NCBI RefSeq assembly: GCF_900236475.1
Contig: NZ_LT963352.1
Coordinates: 7,721,001 to 7,785,000, forward strand
DNA: 64,000 bases
Direction: 5' to 3'
DNA from: Streptomyces chartreusis NRRL 3882
Lineage (GTDB): Bacteria; Actinomycetota; Actinomycetes; Streptomycetales; Streptomycetaceae
Shown here: positions 15,544 to 24,099 of the stretch, piece by piece
How positions within the stretch are numbered: the first letter of the stretch is position 1
Layout of the letters: every line of letters begins with the position of its first letter
Program-made: the position numbers and the translations under genes
The notes under the pieces: generated by a model
What the model saw: the letters and a program-made list of their open reading frames with translations, nothing else
Told to the model about the DNA's origin: nothing
The model's database searches: none

Positions 15544-16812
15544 GCTCGGCGCGGCTCCGTCTCCGGCGGCGAGCACCGCCGACGCCAGCGCCGTCGCCGG
15601 ATCCTGCGCGGCGCCTCCCGAGGGCAGCCAGTGGCCGCGCTCCTTGTGGTACGGCCACCACCGGCCGTCCCGGCCGAGGCGCAGCTGGACTCCTGCGCCG
15701 ACGACCGTCCAGCGGTTGCCCCGCGCCCGCAGCTCCGGCCGCTCCTCCGCCTCCCAGGCCGACTCCAGGGCGGCACGCGCGCGTGCGAGCGTCTCGCCCT
15801 CCGCCTGCCACTCCTCGTCGAGCACGGACAACGCGGCCGTACCGCCGTGGCGCCAGGCCCGGACCGCCACCGCCAGCCCCTCCCGGCCGCGTCCCGACCC
15901 GTCGGCGAGACGGTCCGCCACCGCCTGCCCTGGGTCGCCCGCGGCCAGCCGAACGGCGTCTTCCGAGACGGTCGGGTCCGCGTCGGGGCGTCGTTCGGAA
16001 GTGCCCCGGAGTGCCTCGGCGAGCAGGCGGTGGGCCTGTACCGCGGTCCGCGCGGCCAGGAACTCCAGCGCGGCCGGGTCGATGCCCGCAGCGGGCGGCG
16101 TCTCGGTGTCCAGGGACGGCGGCACCCCCGGCTCGCCGGGGAGTTCGGGCAGGGGCGGCAGCGGAGGCAGGATGTCGCCGGCGGCCAACGCCTCGGCCGC
16201 GTCCACGCCCTCCTGGCCGGAACGCGCCGTGACGGACGCGCCGCCGCGCGACTGGAGGTCGTCCAGCAGGGTGGCTTCGTCGCGTCCCCGCATCAGGAGC
16301 AGGACGAAGGGGTCCTGGTCCAGCAGGCGTGCCACCTGGTAGCAGAGCGCCGCCGTGTGCCCGCAGTGGTCCCAGGCTCCGCAGCCGCACTCCGGCTCCA
16401 GGTCGCCCAGGCCCGGCAGCAGTTCGACGCCCGCGGCCGCCGCGTCCTCGACCAGGTGCGGCGGCATCTCACGGTCCAGCAGCGCCGCCACGTGACCGGC
16501 CCGCTCGACGGCCATGTCCAGGAAGCGGTCCCACTGTCCGGATGGGAGTTCCTCCAGCAGGACGTCGGCCCGGTGTGCCGTGCGGTCGCGGTCCTGGACG
16601 ACGGCTGTGAGCCGCCCCGGGCGCACCGACACCGCGCCGACCGCCCCCGCGCGCGCGAGCCGGCGGCCCGTCCTGAGCTGCGCCGAGTCAAGTGCCGTGT
16701 CCTCCAGCGCCTTCAACCAGGCCTGGCCCCACCAGGTCTGTGCGAATCCCCGCCCGCGCTCGGGCGGCAGCGCGGCGAACGTGCGCTCCCTGTCACCGTC
16801 GTGCCGAGTCAT
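15532..16812 (-). CDS. SWIM zinc-finger protein, partner of SNF2 helicase
   Basis: A 426-residue protein with a SWIM finger: C142-x-C144 and C150-x-H152 in ECGCGAWDHCGHTAALCYQV. The flanking N-terminal sequence (FAQTWWGQAWLKALEDTALD) is typical of bacterial SWIM proteins encoded next to SNF2 helicases. The C-terminal half is helical and rich in Ala and Arg, ending with a conserved-looking block (GNRWTVVGAGVQLRLGRDGR, then WWPYHKERGHWLPSGG). SWIM domains bind DNA or proteins. Its ATG overlaps the helicase stop as ATGA, so the pair is translationally coupled and probably forms one complex. The biological process is unknown; DNA repair or chromatin remodelling is an inference. Confidence 0.88.
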   Translation of the reverse strand: MTRHDGDRERTFAALPPERGRGFAQTWWGQAWLKALEDTALDSAQLRTGRRLARAGAVGAVSVRPGRLTAVVQDRDRTAHRADVLLEELPSGQWDRFLDMAVERAGHVAALLDREMPPHLVEDAAAAGVELLPGLGDLEPECGCGAWDHCGHTAALCYQVARLLDQDPFVLLLMRGRDEATLLDDLQSRGGASVTARSGQEGVDAAEALAAGDILPPLPPLPELPGEPGVPPSLDTETPPAAGIDPAALEFLAARTAVQAHRLLAEALRGTSERRPDADPTVSEDAVRLAAGDPGQAVADRLADGSGRGREGLAVAVRAWRHGGTAALSVLDEEWQAEGETLARARAALESAWEAEERPELRARGNRWTVVGAGVQLRLGRDGRWWPYHKERGHWLPSGGAAQDPATALASAVLAAGDGAAPSSGQ

Positions 16813-19784
16813 CGCAGGCCCCCTCGCAGTTCGACCAGATCCGCCAGTTCCGCGTCCGTCAGCTCCGTGAGGGCTGCCTCGCCGGAGCCCAGGACCGCGT
16901 CCGCCAGCTCCCGCTTGCGGGCCAGCAGTTCGGCGATGCGGTCCTCGATGGTCCCCTCGGCGACGATCCGGTGCACCTGCACGGGCCGGGTCTGGCCGAT
17001 GCGGTGGGCCCGGTCGGTCGCCTGGGCCTCGACGGCCGGGTTCCACCAGCGGTCGTAGTGCACGACGTGCTCGGCCCGGGTGAGGTTCAGGCCGGTTCCC
17101 GCCGCCTTCAGCGACAGCAGGAACACGGGCACTTCACCGTCCTGGAAGCGCCGCACCATGGCCTCGCGTTCGGCGACGGGCGTTCCGCCGTGCAGGAACT
17201 GCGAGGGCGTGCCCCGGGCGGCCAGGTGCCGTTCGAGGAGGCGGGCCATCTGCACGTACTGGGTGAAGACGAGCGCGCCCGCCTCCTCGGCGAGGATCGT
17301 GTCGAGCAGTTCGTCCAGCAGCTCCAGCTTCCCGGACCGTCCGGCGATCACCGGCCGCTCCTCCTTGAGGTACTGCGCCGGGTGGTTGCAGACCTGCTTG
17401 AGGCCGGTCAGCAGCTTCACGATCAGTCCGCGCCGCGCCATGCTGTCCGCGCCGGCGATCTCCGCGAGCGCCTCCCGCACCACGGCCTCGTACAGGGCTG
17501 CCTGCTCCTGGGTGAGCGACACCGCGTGATCGGTCTCCGTCTTCGGCGGCAACTCGGGCGCGATCCCCGGGTCCGACTTGCGGCGGCGCAGCAGGAACGG
17601 CCGTACGAGCCGGGCCAGCCGGTCGGCCGCCGCCGGGTCCTGACCGCCCTCGACGGCCTCCGCGTACCGCCTGCGGAAGGTGCCGAGCCGGCCCAGCAAC
17701 CCCGGAGTGGTCCAGTCGAGGATCGCCCACAGCTCCGAGAGGTTGTTCTCCACCGGCGTGCCGGTGAGCGCCACGCGCGCGCGTGCGCCGATGGAACGCA
17801 GGGCCCGCGCGGTCGAGGAGTGCGGGTTCTTCACGTGCTGGGCCTCGTCCGCCACGAGCATGCCCCACGGCACCTCGGCGAGCCGGGGCGCGTCCAGGCG
17901 CATCGTGCCGTACGTGGTGAGCACGAACTCCCCGTCGACCAGGTCGTCGAGGCCGCGCCGCGCGCCGTGGAAGCGCCGCACGGGTGTGCCGGGCGCGAAC
18001 CGCTCGATCTCCCGCTGCCAGTTGCCCATCAGGGACGTCGGGCAGACCACCAGGGTGGGCCCGGCCGACCGGGCGTCGGTCTGCCGGTGCAGGTGCAGGG
18101 CGATCAGCGTGATCGTCTTGCCGAGCCCCATGTCGTCGGCGAGGCAGCAGCCGAGGCCCAGCGAGGTCATGCCGGCGAGCCAGTTCAGGCCCCGCCGCTG
18201 GTAGTCCCGCAGGGTGGCGGCGAGGGCAGTCGGCTGCTCCACGGGCTGCTGCGCCTCGGGGTCCGCGAGCCGCTCCCGCAGGGCCGCCAGCCACCCGGTG
18301 GGCCGCACCTCGACCCGGCGGCCGTCCACCTCCGCCCAGCCCGTCAGGGCTGCGCCCAGCGCGTCCACCGGCGTCACCTTGTGGTCCTGCCGGGAGCGGG
18401 CCAGGCGGACCTCCTGAGGGTCGATCAGGACCCACTGGTCGCGCAGCCGCACCACGGGGCGCTTGGCCTCGGCGAGCCGGTCCAGCTCTTCCCGGCTCAG
18501 CCGCCGGTCGCCCAGTGCGAACGACCAGTCGAAGGCGAGCAGCGCGTCGGCGGACAGGAACGACGGCATGGTCGCGAAGGCCTGGCCGGACTCCGGCTCT
18601 TCGTCGGGAGGCCCTACCTCCGCGCGCGTGGCGAACTCACGGGTCAGCCCCTTCGGCCAGTGCACGTCCACTCCGGCCGCCGCCAGCGCCCGGGCGCCTG
18701 CCCCGAGCAGCTCGGTGACCTCCTCGTCGGCGAGCTCGACCGCCTCCGGCACGGTCGCCGACAGCAGGGGCGCCAGCGGCCCCCAGGCCCGGGCCGCGCG
18801 GCGCAGCGCGAGCAGGGCGTCCATCCGCGCGCGGGGACCGAAGGCCTCGCCCCTGGCGCCGGCCCAGACGTCCGCGGCGTCCGCGACGAGCGCGGGGTCG
18901 CTCACGCCGTGCACCTGGAGCACGGCCCGGAACGTCACGTCCGCGTCGTGGTCCGCCGCGTCCGCCAGGCCGTCCGCCTCGATCCGCAGCGACAGCCGCA
19001 CTCCCGCGTCGTGGCCCGCGGCGACGTCGGCGGCCCACGCGCGCTGCTCGGGCAGGCGCACCGGCTCGGGCGACGCGTAGGCGGGGCCGCCGGTGACCAG
19101 CGGCGCGGCGGGGGAGCGGGGCAGGGTGTCGGCGACCGCGTCGAGGAAGGCGCGCAGCAGCCGCTCCGGGTCGGGCAGCCGCAGCGGCCCGGCGCCCGCC
19201 AGTGGGACGGCGTGCGCCTCGGGCGGCATCGCGGCGGCCAGGCGGCGGACGTCCTCGACGTCCTGGGCGCGCAGCGGGCCCGTGCGCCAGGCGTCGTGGT
19301 CGCCCGGGGACAGCCCCGGCAGCAGCAGTCCGCGCGCCACGAGGTGCAGGGCTTGCGCGGCCGCCGCGCCCCAGAACACGCTGGACCGGTGCCCCCGAGC
19401 GCCGGTACGCGCGCGCATGAGGGACGGCAGGGCGGTGCGCACCGGCATCAGGACGGCGGACACGCTCCGCGGCTCGACGCCTTCGACGCCGGGAACGATG
19501 ACGGTCAGGTCGGTGACGGACACCGGCGCCGTGGCCGATGCCATGGCCGGAGGCTCCTCGCCGTCCGGCCGCCAGAAGGCGACGCTGCCCGTGCGGGCCG
19601 GGTCGCCGGGCAGGAAGACAGCGCAGCAGTGGGCGAGTTCGGAGAAGTCGGAGGAGGGTGCCGGGAGAGTCTGATACTCGGCTATGGCTGATTCCTCAAA
19701 TTTGACTAGCGGAGTCGGAGTCGCCGAGGGTACAGCACTTTCCGCAACCCCTGGGTATGACTTGACTGTGAGCTGGGTCACCAT
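16809..19784 (-). CDS. SNF2-family DEAD/DEAH-box helicase
   Basis: A protein of about 990 residues whose C-terminal half is a complete SNF2 ATPase: Walker A DDMGLGKTITL near residue 550, VVCPTSLMGNWQ, Walker B in the DEAQ form (LVADEAQHVKN) near 645, LTGTPVENNL, LVFTQYVQMARL, and motif VI QATDRAHRIGQTRPVQ near 920. The N-terminal half has the SNF2-associated bacterial domain starting around LAHCCAVFLPGD. The 5-prime end is uncertain. ATG 19784 and GTG 19781 have weak ribosome-binding sites and precede about 33 residues that do not look coding, whereas GAGGA lies 7 bases before an ATA codon at 19685 near the start of the conserved sequence. The gene is coupled to the SWIM protein gene. Confidence 0.9.
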   Translation of the reverse strand: MVTQLTVKSYPGVAESAVPSATPTPLVKFEESAIAEYQTLPAPSSDFSELAHCCAVFLPGDPARTGSVAFWRPDGEEPPAMASATAPVSVTDLTVIVPGVEGVEPRSVSAVLMPVRTALPSLMRARTGARGHRSSVFWGAAAAQALHLVARGLLLPGLSPGDHDAWRTGPLRAQDVEDVRRLAAAMPPEAHAVPLAGAGPLRLPDPERLLRAFLDAVADTLPRSPAAPLVTGGPAYASPEPVRLPEQRAWAADVAAGHDAGVRLSLRIEADGLADAADHDADVTFRAVLQVHGVSDPALVADAADVWAGARGEAFGPRARMDALLALRRAARAWGPLAPLLSATVPEAVELADEEVTELLGAGARALAAAGVDVHWPKGLTREFATRAEVGPPDEEPESGQAFATMPSFLSADALLAFDWSFALGDRRLSREELDRLAEAKRPVVRLRDQWVLIDPQEVRLARSRQDHKVTPVDALGAALTGWAEVDGRRVEVRPTGWLAALRERLADPEAQQPVEQPTALAATLRDYQRRGLNWLAGMTSLGLGCCLADDMGLGKTITLIALHLHRQTDARSAGPTLVVCPTSLMGNWQREIERFAPGTPVRRFHGARRGLDDLVDGEFVLTTYGTMRLDAPRLAEVPWGMLVADEAQHVKNPHSSTARALRSIGARARVALTGTPVENNLSELWAILDWTTPGLLGRLGTFRRRYAEAVEGGQDPAAADRLARLVRPFLLRRRKSDPGIAPELPPKTETDHAVSLTQEQAALYEAVVREALAEIAGADSMARRGLIVKLLTGLKQVCNHPAQYLKEERPVIAGRSGKLELLDELLDTILAEEAGALVFTQYVQMARLLERHLAARGTPSQFLHGGTPVAEREAMVRRFQDGEVPVFLLSLKAAGTGLNLTRAEHVVHYDRWWNPAVEAQATDRAHRIGQTRPVQVHRIVAEGTIEDRIAELLARKRELADAVLGSGEAALTELTDAELADLVELRGGLR

Positions 19785-19909
19785 GGAGGTCTCAGGGGTG
19801 CGTAAGGGTAGCGCCTCAGGGATGTCTCAGGGTCGCGGTCCGGAACCGTCGCAAGCGCGGGCCCGTTTTCGAGACAGAGAGCGGCAGTGGCCGCGGAGGA
19901 GGCGACACC

Positions 19910-20092
19910 ATGTCCAAGAACGCCAAGATCGCCGCAGGTGGTGTGGCAGTCGGGCTCATCCTGTTGATCTGGCTGCCCTGGTGGGCATCGCTCCTGATCA
20001 TCCTGGGAGTCCCGGCCGCCGCGTATCTCACTCTGGACCCCTCGCAGCGGCGCAGGCTGCGCCGCGCCACCCGCAAGGAACTGGGCCGTTGA
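19910..20092 (+). CDS. Small membrane protein
   Basis: A 60-residue hypothetical protein. A polar start (MSKNAKIAAGG) leads into one long hydrophobic stretch (VAVGLILLIWLPWWASLLII, extending through LGVPAAAYLTL), probably two short helices around PWW, followed by a strongly basic tail (SQRRRLRRATRKELGR) that should stay in the cytoplasm. GAGGAGG precedes the ATG by 7 bases, which supports translation. It is divergent from the SNF2 gene. No known domain is recognised. Confidence 0.65.
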   Translation: MSKNAKIAAGGVAVGLILLIWLPWWASLLIILGVPAAAYLTLDPSQRRRLRRATRKELGR

Positions 20093-20155
20093 CGGGCTGA
20101 CGACCGGTGCGGCCGAAGGCTGCACCGGTTCGGTTCGGCGGTACGGCCCACGGGC

Positions 20156-21013
20156 TCAGTTCGGCCGTACGGCCATCTTGTCGAGGGCCTCGAGAAGACC
20201 CGGCAGCTCCGGCCCCCGCCCCACCGGCAGGACCTCGCCGGGTTCCTCGTCGAGCAGCACGAAGGCGATGTCGTCGGTCCTGGCCACGAGCGACCAGCCG
20301 GGACCGTCGGCCCGCAGGGTCCGCGCCTCACCCGGCGCGAACGACGACCGGACCCGGCCGAGCGGCGGCGGCGAGTCGATGTAGGTGCGGGCCTCCGCGA
20401 GGACGCGCCGGATGCCGCTGTGGCCCGGCTGCCCGTTCTCCCCGCCTCCCCCCGGACCCTCGGCCGCAGCGCCGGCCTCGCCCGATGCCGCCGACGACCC
20501 CGGGGCGGGGAAGGCCGAGTCGTCGACCTGTTCCCGCCACATCGCCCACTGAAGCGCTATCTCGTCCGCGCCCAGGCGCCGCTGGGCGGGGCCCCAGACG
20601 GTGGTGTCCGGCGGAGCAAGCGGGGGACGGTCGTCGGCCTCCGGGCCGGGATCGTGCGGGGCGGGCACTCCGGGCGCCGCGACGGCGACCGCGAGGGGCC
20701 AGCCGGGCAGCGCCGCGACGACCGTGCGCTCGTCGGGCGACAGCTCGTACTCCATCCCGCAGTCCCAGGACGCGATCGCGACGGCCACCAGAGAGACGTC
20801 GTCGATGACCACGGTCCACCGGGCGCCGTCGCCGTCCTGACCGAGCACCAGCCCGTACCCGTCGGCGAGCGGCGCGAGGCCGAGTGCCGCGCACGCCTCC
20901 GGATAGTCGTCGCCCAGCACGCTCGGGAACTTCGCCGGCGTCAGCAGTACCGCCGTGAGCACATAGAGCGCATCGTCCGCGGCGGCGACGGTGTCCTCGT
21001 CCGTCCCGGCCAT
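20156..21013 (-). CDS. Hypothetical protein of 285 residues
   Basis: I do not recognise a family. The first 110 residues look like a compact alpha/beta domain (DDALYVLTAVLLTPAKFPSV, DGARWTVVIDDVSLVAVAIA, ELSPDERTVVAALPGWPLAV). A low-complexity linker rich in Pro, Gly and Ala follows at about 175-205, then a second domain with YIDSPPPLGRVRSSFAPGEA and WSLVARTDDIAFVLLDEEPG. There is no signal peptide or membrane helix. The ATG at 21013 is chosen because GGGAGG precedes it; an upstream in-frame ATG lacks one. The strand-turn-strand pattern ending FVLLDEEPGEVLPVG recalls immunity- or effector-type proteins, but this is only an impression. It is flanked by other uncharacterised genes. Confidence 0.75.
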   Translation of the reverse strand: MAGTDEDTVAAADDALYVLTAVLLTPAKFPSVLGDDYPEACAALGLAPLADGYGLVLGQDGDGARWTVVIDDVSLVAVAIASWDCGMEYELSPDERTVVAALPGWPLAVAVAAPGVPAPHDPGPEADDRPPLAPPDTTVWGPAQRRLGADEIALQWAMWREQVDDSAFPAPGSSAASGEAGAAAEGPGGGGENGQPGHSGIRRVLAEARTYIDSPPPLGRVRSSFAPGEARTLRADGPGWSLVARTDDIAFVLLDEEPGEVLPVGRGPELPGLLEALDKMAVRPN

Positions 21014-21147
21014 CCCAGCCTCCCCATCGGTTCGTCCACCGGCGCGCACCCTAGTGCGCGCGGAAGCCCCTTGTCACTGCCCCCGCGAGCACGTGGAGCT
21101 GCCGTTTTCCGGCGGACGGGGCGAATCGGCCGTCCCGGCCGGGCGCG

Positions 21148-21444
21148 TCACTCCGCGGGCAGCCCCAGCAACTCACGGGCCACGGTCCGGGGCGACTCGC
21201 CGCGTTCCCGCGCGAGCGCGACGACGGCCCGGCAGGCCAGCTCGTTCACCCCGAACGACAGCGCCTCGGGCGACACCCAGCCGGCCGCCTCGTCGGCCCG
21301 TTCCTGGTCGTCCTCAGCGTTCGCCGTGACATAGGCCGCGGCCGCCTCGAAAAGATTGTGTGGACGTTCGTCCCCGCCGGTCTTCGTCTCCGTGCGCAAG
21401 GCATGAGCGACTCTGCCGCCGGCCTTCCGGACCTTGCCCCACAT
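21148..21444 (-). CDS. Hypothetical protein of 98 residues
   Basis: A small soluble protein without a recognised domain. It has a basic N-terminus (MWGKVRKAGGRVAHALRTET), then two helical segments (NLFEAAAAYVTANAEDDQER and ELACRAVVALARERGESPRT). The ATG at 21444 has AAGGTGG upstream; the frame is open for another 970 bases upstream but without coding character, because the DUF2236 gene occupies the other strand there. It is divergent from the MpaB-type gene with 99 bases between the starts. Confidence 0.65.
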   Translation of the reverse strand: MWGKVRKAGGRVAHALRTETKTGGDERPHNLFEAAAAYVTANAEDDQERADEAAGWVSPEALSFGVNELACRAVVALARERGESPRTVARELLGLPAE

Positions 21445-21543
21445 GCTGACCACCTTCCCCCTGCGCGGATGTCGCGCGTGCCGGTCATCTCCCGGACACC
21501 AACGTAAAGTTACAGATCCGGTGGCAGAAGGGGGACGGGCACT

Positions 21544-22446
21544 GTGAAGCGCTTCGCACGGCTGGAACAGATACGGCGGATGGACCCGTACCGGGAGGCC
21601 ACGGAGATCTATCGGCTGAGCGTGGCGTACGAGTTCCCGTGGGACTTCACCCGTGCCCTGGAGCTGGCTTTGTACCGCACCTACGCCGTCCCGAGCATCG
21701 GCCGGCTGCTCGCCGAGACGGCGGAGCTCACGGAGCGGACGCAGAAGCGCTACGACGACACGTCGCTGCTCCTGGACGCCGTGGTCGAGCACGGCTTCGG
21801 CAGCGACCAGGGCAGGACCGCGATCCGCCGCATCAACCAGATGCACCGCAGCTACGACATCAGCGACGACGACATGCGCTACGTGCTCTGCACGTTCGTC
21901 GTGATGCCCAAACGGTGGATCGACTCCTACGGGTGGCGCAGGATGTCGCGCCACGAGATCGTCGCCAGTGTCGTCCACCACCGCACGCTGGGCCGGCACA
22001 TGGGCATCAAGGACATCCCCGAGACCTACGAGGAGTTCGAGACCTGCCTCGACAGCTACGAGGCGGCCCACTTCGCCTGGGACGAGCAGGCCCGGTGGGT
22101 CTCGGACGCCACGCTCGACCTGATGTCCTCCTGGTACCCGCGCCCGCTCGCGCCGCTGCTGCGCACCGCGACCCTCGCGCTGCTCGACGACTCGCTGCTG
22201 CGCGCCTTCCGCTACACCCCGCCGAGCGCCGCCACGCGCGCGTGGGTGCGGCGCGCGGTACGGCTGCGGGGCCGTGCCGTCCGGCTGCTGCCGCCCCGGC
22301 GCGCCCCGCACTTCGCCCGGCAGAACCGGGAGATCAAGGGCTACCCGTACGGGTACCGGCTCGCCGACCTGGGCACGCGCCCGGTGCCGGGCGTCCGGGG
22401 CTGTCCCGTGCGGCACGTGGCGGCGTCGGACGCCGAGGCCGAGTGA
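21544..22446 (+). CDS. MpaB-type oxygenase (DUF2236) family protein
   Basis: A 300-residue protein of the DUF2236 family, which includes the fungal MpaB oxygenase and the heme-dependent latex-clearing protein Lcp. Characteristic stretches are SVAYEFPWDFTRALELALYR, RRINQMHRSYDISDDDMRYV, LCTFVVMPKRWIDSYGW, and the paired helices ending YEAAHFAWDEQARWV. Histidines in HRSYD and in VASVVHHRTLGRH are candidates for heme or metal binding. Translation starts at a GTG at 21544 with AGGGGGA upstream. The protein is cytoplasmic or peripheral, with no signal sequence. The substrate is unknown. Confidence 0.85.
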   Translation: MKRFARLEQIRRMDPYREATEIYRLSVAYEFPWDFTRALELALYRTYAVPSIGRLLAETAELTERTQKRYDDTSLLLDAVVEHGFGSDQGRTAIRRINQMHRSYDISDDDMRYVLCTFVVMPKRWIDSYGWRRMSRHEIVASVVHHRTLGRHMGIKDIPETYEEFETCLDSYEAAHFAWDEQARWVSDATLDLMSSWYPRPLAPLLRTATLALLDDSLLRAFRYTPPSAATRAWVRRAVRLRGRAVRLLPPRRAPHFARQNREIKGYPYGYRLADLGTRPVPGVRGCPVRHVAASDAEAE

Positions 22447-22468
22447 CGCGGCTGGGTGGCGCTGCTGC

Positions 22469-23068
22469 TCAGTCCTCGCGGACGGCGAGCGCCAGGAAGC
22501 GGGATTCCTCGTCGACGTACGACGTCATGCGCCATCCCGAACCCGCCAGCAGTGGCCTGAGATTGGACTCGGCGCGCAGGTCGTCCGGGGTGAGCGGGCG
22601 GCCGTGGCGTGCGGCCAGGGCCGCCCTGCCGATCGGGTGGAACAGCGCGAGCACACCACCGGGACGCACCACCCGCGCCAGCTCCCGCAGGTTCTCGGCC
22701 GGACTCCGCAGGTGCGAGATCAGGCCCGCCCCGAACACGGCGTCCAGCGAGTGTGAGCGCAGCGGCAACGCGGCGACGTCCGTGAGCAGCAACGCCCCGT
22801 CACGGTCTCGTCCCGCCCGCACAGCCTCCCGCAGCATGGCCGGGGTCAGATCGGCTCCGAGCACCACTCCCGAGGGCCCCACGGCGGCGCGCAGCGGCGG
22901 CAGGGCGCGTCCGGTGCCGCACCCCGCGTCGAGCACGCGGTCGCCGGCGCGCAGTCCGAGTTCGGCGACCGCGGCCGCGTAGGCCGGACCGTCGTCGGGG
23001 AACCGGCTGTCCCAGTCGGCGGCGCGGGCGGTGAAGAACTCCTGGACACGCGTCTGGTCGTCGCTCAT
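22469..23068 (-). CDS. Class I SAM-dependent methyltransferase
   Basis: A protein of about 199 residues with the UbiE/COQ5-type methyltransferase core. It begins RVQEFFTARAADWDSRFPDD. Motif I is RVLDAGCGTGRALPPL, the acidic loop LGADLTPAMLREA follows, then motif II DAVFGAGLISHL and LARVVRPGGVLALFHP. Two in-frame ATG codons (23077 and 23068) are possible; GAGGA lies too close to the first and rather far from the second, so the exact start is open by three residues. It converges with the MpaB-type gene. The acceptor substrate is not predictable. Confidence 0.9.
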   Translation of the reverse strand: MSDDQTRVQEFFTARAADWDSRFPDDGPAYAAAVAELGLRAGDRVLDAGCGTGRALPPLRAAVGPSGVVLGADLTPAMLREAVRAGRDRDGALLLTDVAALPLRSHSLDAVFGAGLISHLRSPAENLRELARVVRPGGVLALFHPIGRAALAARHGRPLTPDDLRAESNLRPLLAGSGWRMTSYVDEESRFLALAVRED

Positions 23069-23220
23069 GCACGGCATGATTCCTCACCGGCACGGATGAC
23101 GCCTCAGTGCACACGTTCGAGCGTGACCCGATCGTTCCGGTACATCCTTGCGTCATATTCCAACACCTTTCGAAATGCGCCCCCTTCGCGCGCCCCTGCC
23201 GGGTCTAGCGTCCCTGGGCC

Positions 23221-23994
23221 ATGGGACACCTGGACCACGCCGCCCTGGGGTGGCTGACCCCCGCGCTGTCGTACGTGATGGCCTGCACAGGCGCGGCGCT
23301 CGGACTGCGCTGCACCGTCCGCGCGCTCGCCACCACCGGGCGCTCGCGCCGCAACTGGCTCGTCACCGCCGCCTCGGCGATCGGCACCGGCATCTGGACC
23401 ATGCACTTCGTGGCCATGCTCGGTTTCAGCGTCGCCGGCACCGATATCCGCTACGACGTGCCGCTCACCCTGCTGAGCCTGCTCGTCGCCATGGTCGTCG
23501 TCTGCGCCGGCGTCTTCGCCGTGGGCTACGGCCGGGACCGCGGCCGGGCCCTGCTGATCGGCGGGCTCACCACCGGCCTCGGCGTCGCGAGCATGCACTA
23601 CCTGGGCATGGCGGCCGTCCGCCTGCACGGCGACGTGACCTTTGACCCGGTGCTCGTCGGGCTCTCCGTCCTGATCGCCGTCGTCGCCGCGACGGCTGCG
23701 CTGTGGGCGGCGCTCAACATCAAGTCGCCCGTCGCGGTCACCATCGCCTCCCTGATCATGGGCGCGGCCGTCAGCAGCATGCACTACACCGGGATGTTCG
23801 CGGTGAGCGTGCGCGTGACGCCCTCCGGGGAGGCACTGCCCGGGGCCACGGCGATGCAGTTCATCTTCCCCCTCGCCGTCGGCCTCGGGTCCTACCTCTT
23901 CCTGACCTCCGCCTTCGTCGCGCTGTCGCCGACGGCGGGGGAGCGCGAGGCGTCCGCGTCGGCCCAGCGGCCCGTCGAGAACATCGCCCGTTAG
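23221..23994 (+). CDS. MHYT-domain integral membrane sensor protein
   Basis: A 257-residue membrane protein with about seven hydrophobic helices and three copies of the MHYT motif: TMHFVAM near residue 60, SMHYLGM near 123 and SMHYTGM near 189. MHYT domains are thought to bind copper through these histidines and methionines and to sense diatomic gases or redox state. Unlike the classical proteins, no GGDEF, EAL or kinase domain follows, so it must signal through partners. The conservon gene cvnA starts 105 bases downstream on the same strand. No clear ribosome-binding site is present, and TAGCGT at 23206 could be a -10 element giving an almost leaderless mRNA. Confidence 0.92.
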   Translation: MGHLDHAALGWLTPALSYVMACTGAALGLRCTVRALATTGRSRRNWLVTAASAIGTGIWTMHFVAMLGFSVAGTDIRYDVPLTLLSLLVAMVVVCAGVFAVGYGRDRGRALLIGGLTTGLGVASMHYLGMAAVRLHGDVTFDPVLVGLSVLIAVVAATAALWAALNIKSPVAVTIASLIMGAAVSSMHYTGMFAVSVRVTPSGEALPGATAMQFIFPLAVGLGSYLFLTSAFVALSPTAGEREASASAQRPVENIAR

Positions 23995-24099
23995 CCGGGC
24001 ACGCGGCCCAGCGGCAGCCCGGGCGGCACGCCCTGCGGCCTGGACGGCGCGTCCGAGACCGGGCGGCACGCCCCCGAACCACCCCCGAGCGAGGAGTCC

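Noticed and set aside
16692..19691. 999-codon plus-strand frame opposite the SNF2 helicase
   Set aside because: It is antisense to a gene with complete helicase motifs and its translation is Arg/His/Gln-rich without recognisable domains.
15532..19784. SNF2-SWIM pair as part of a phage defence island
   Set aside because: No other defence genes, integrase or composition change surround it; neighbours are core Streptomyces genes.
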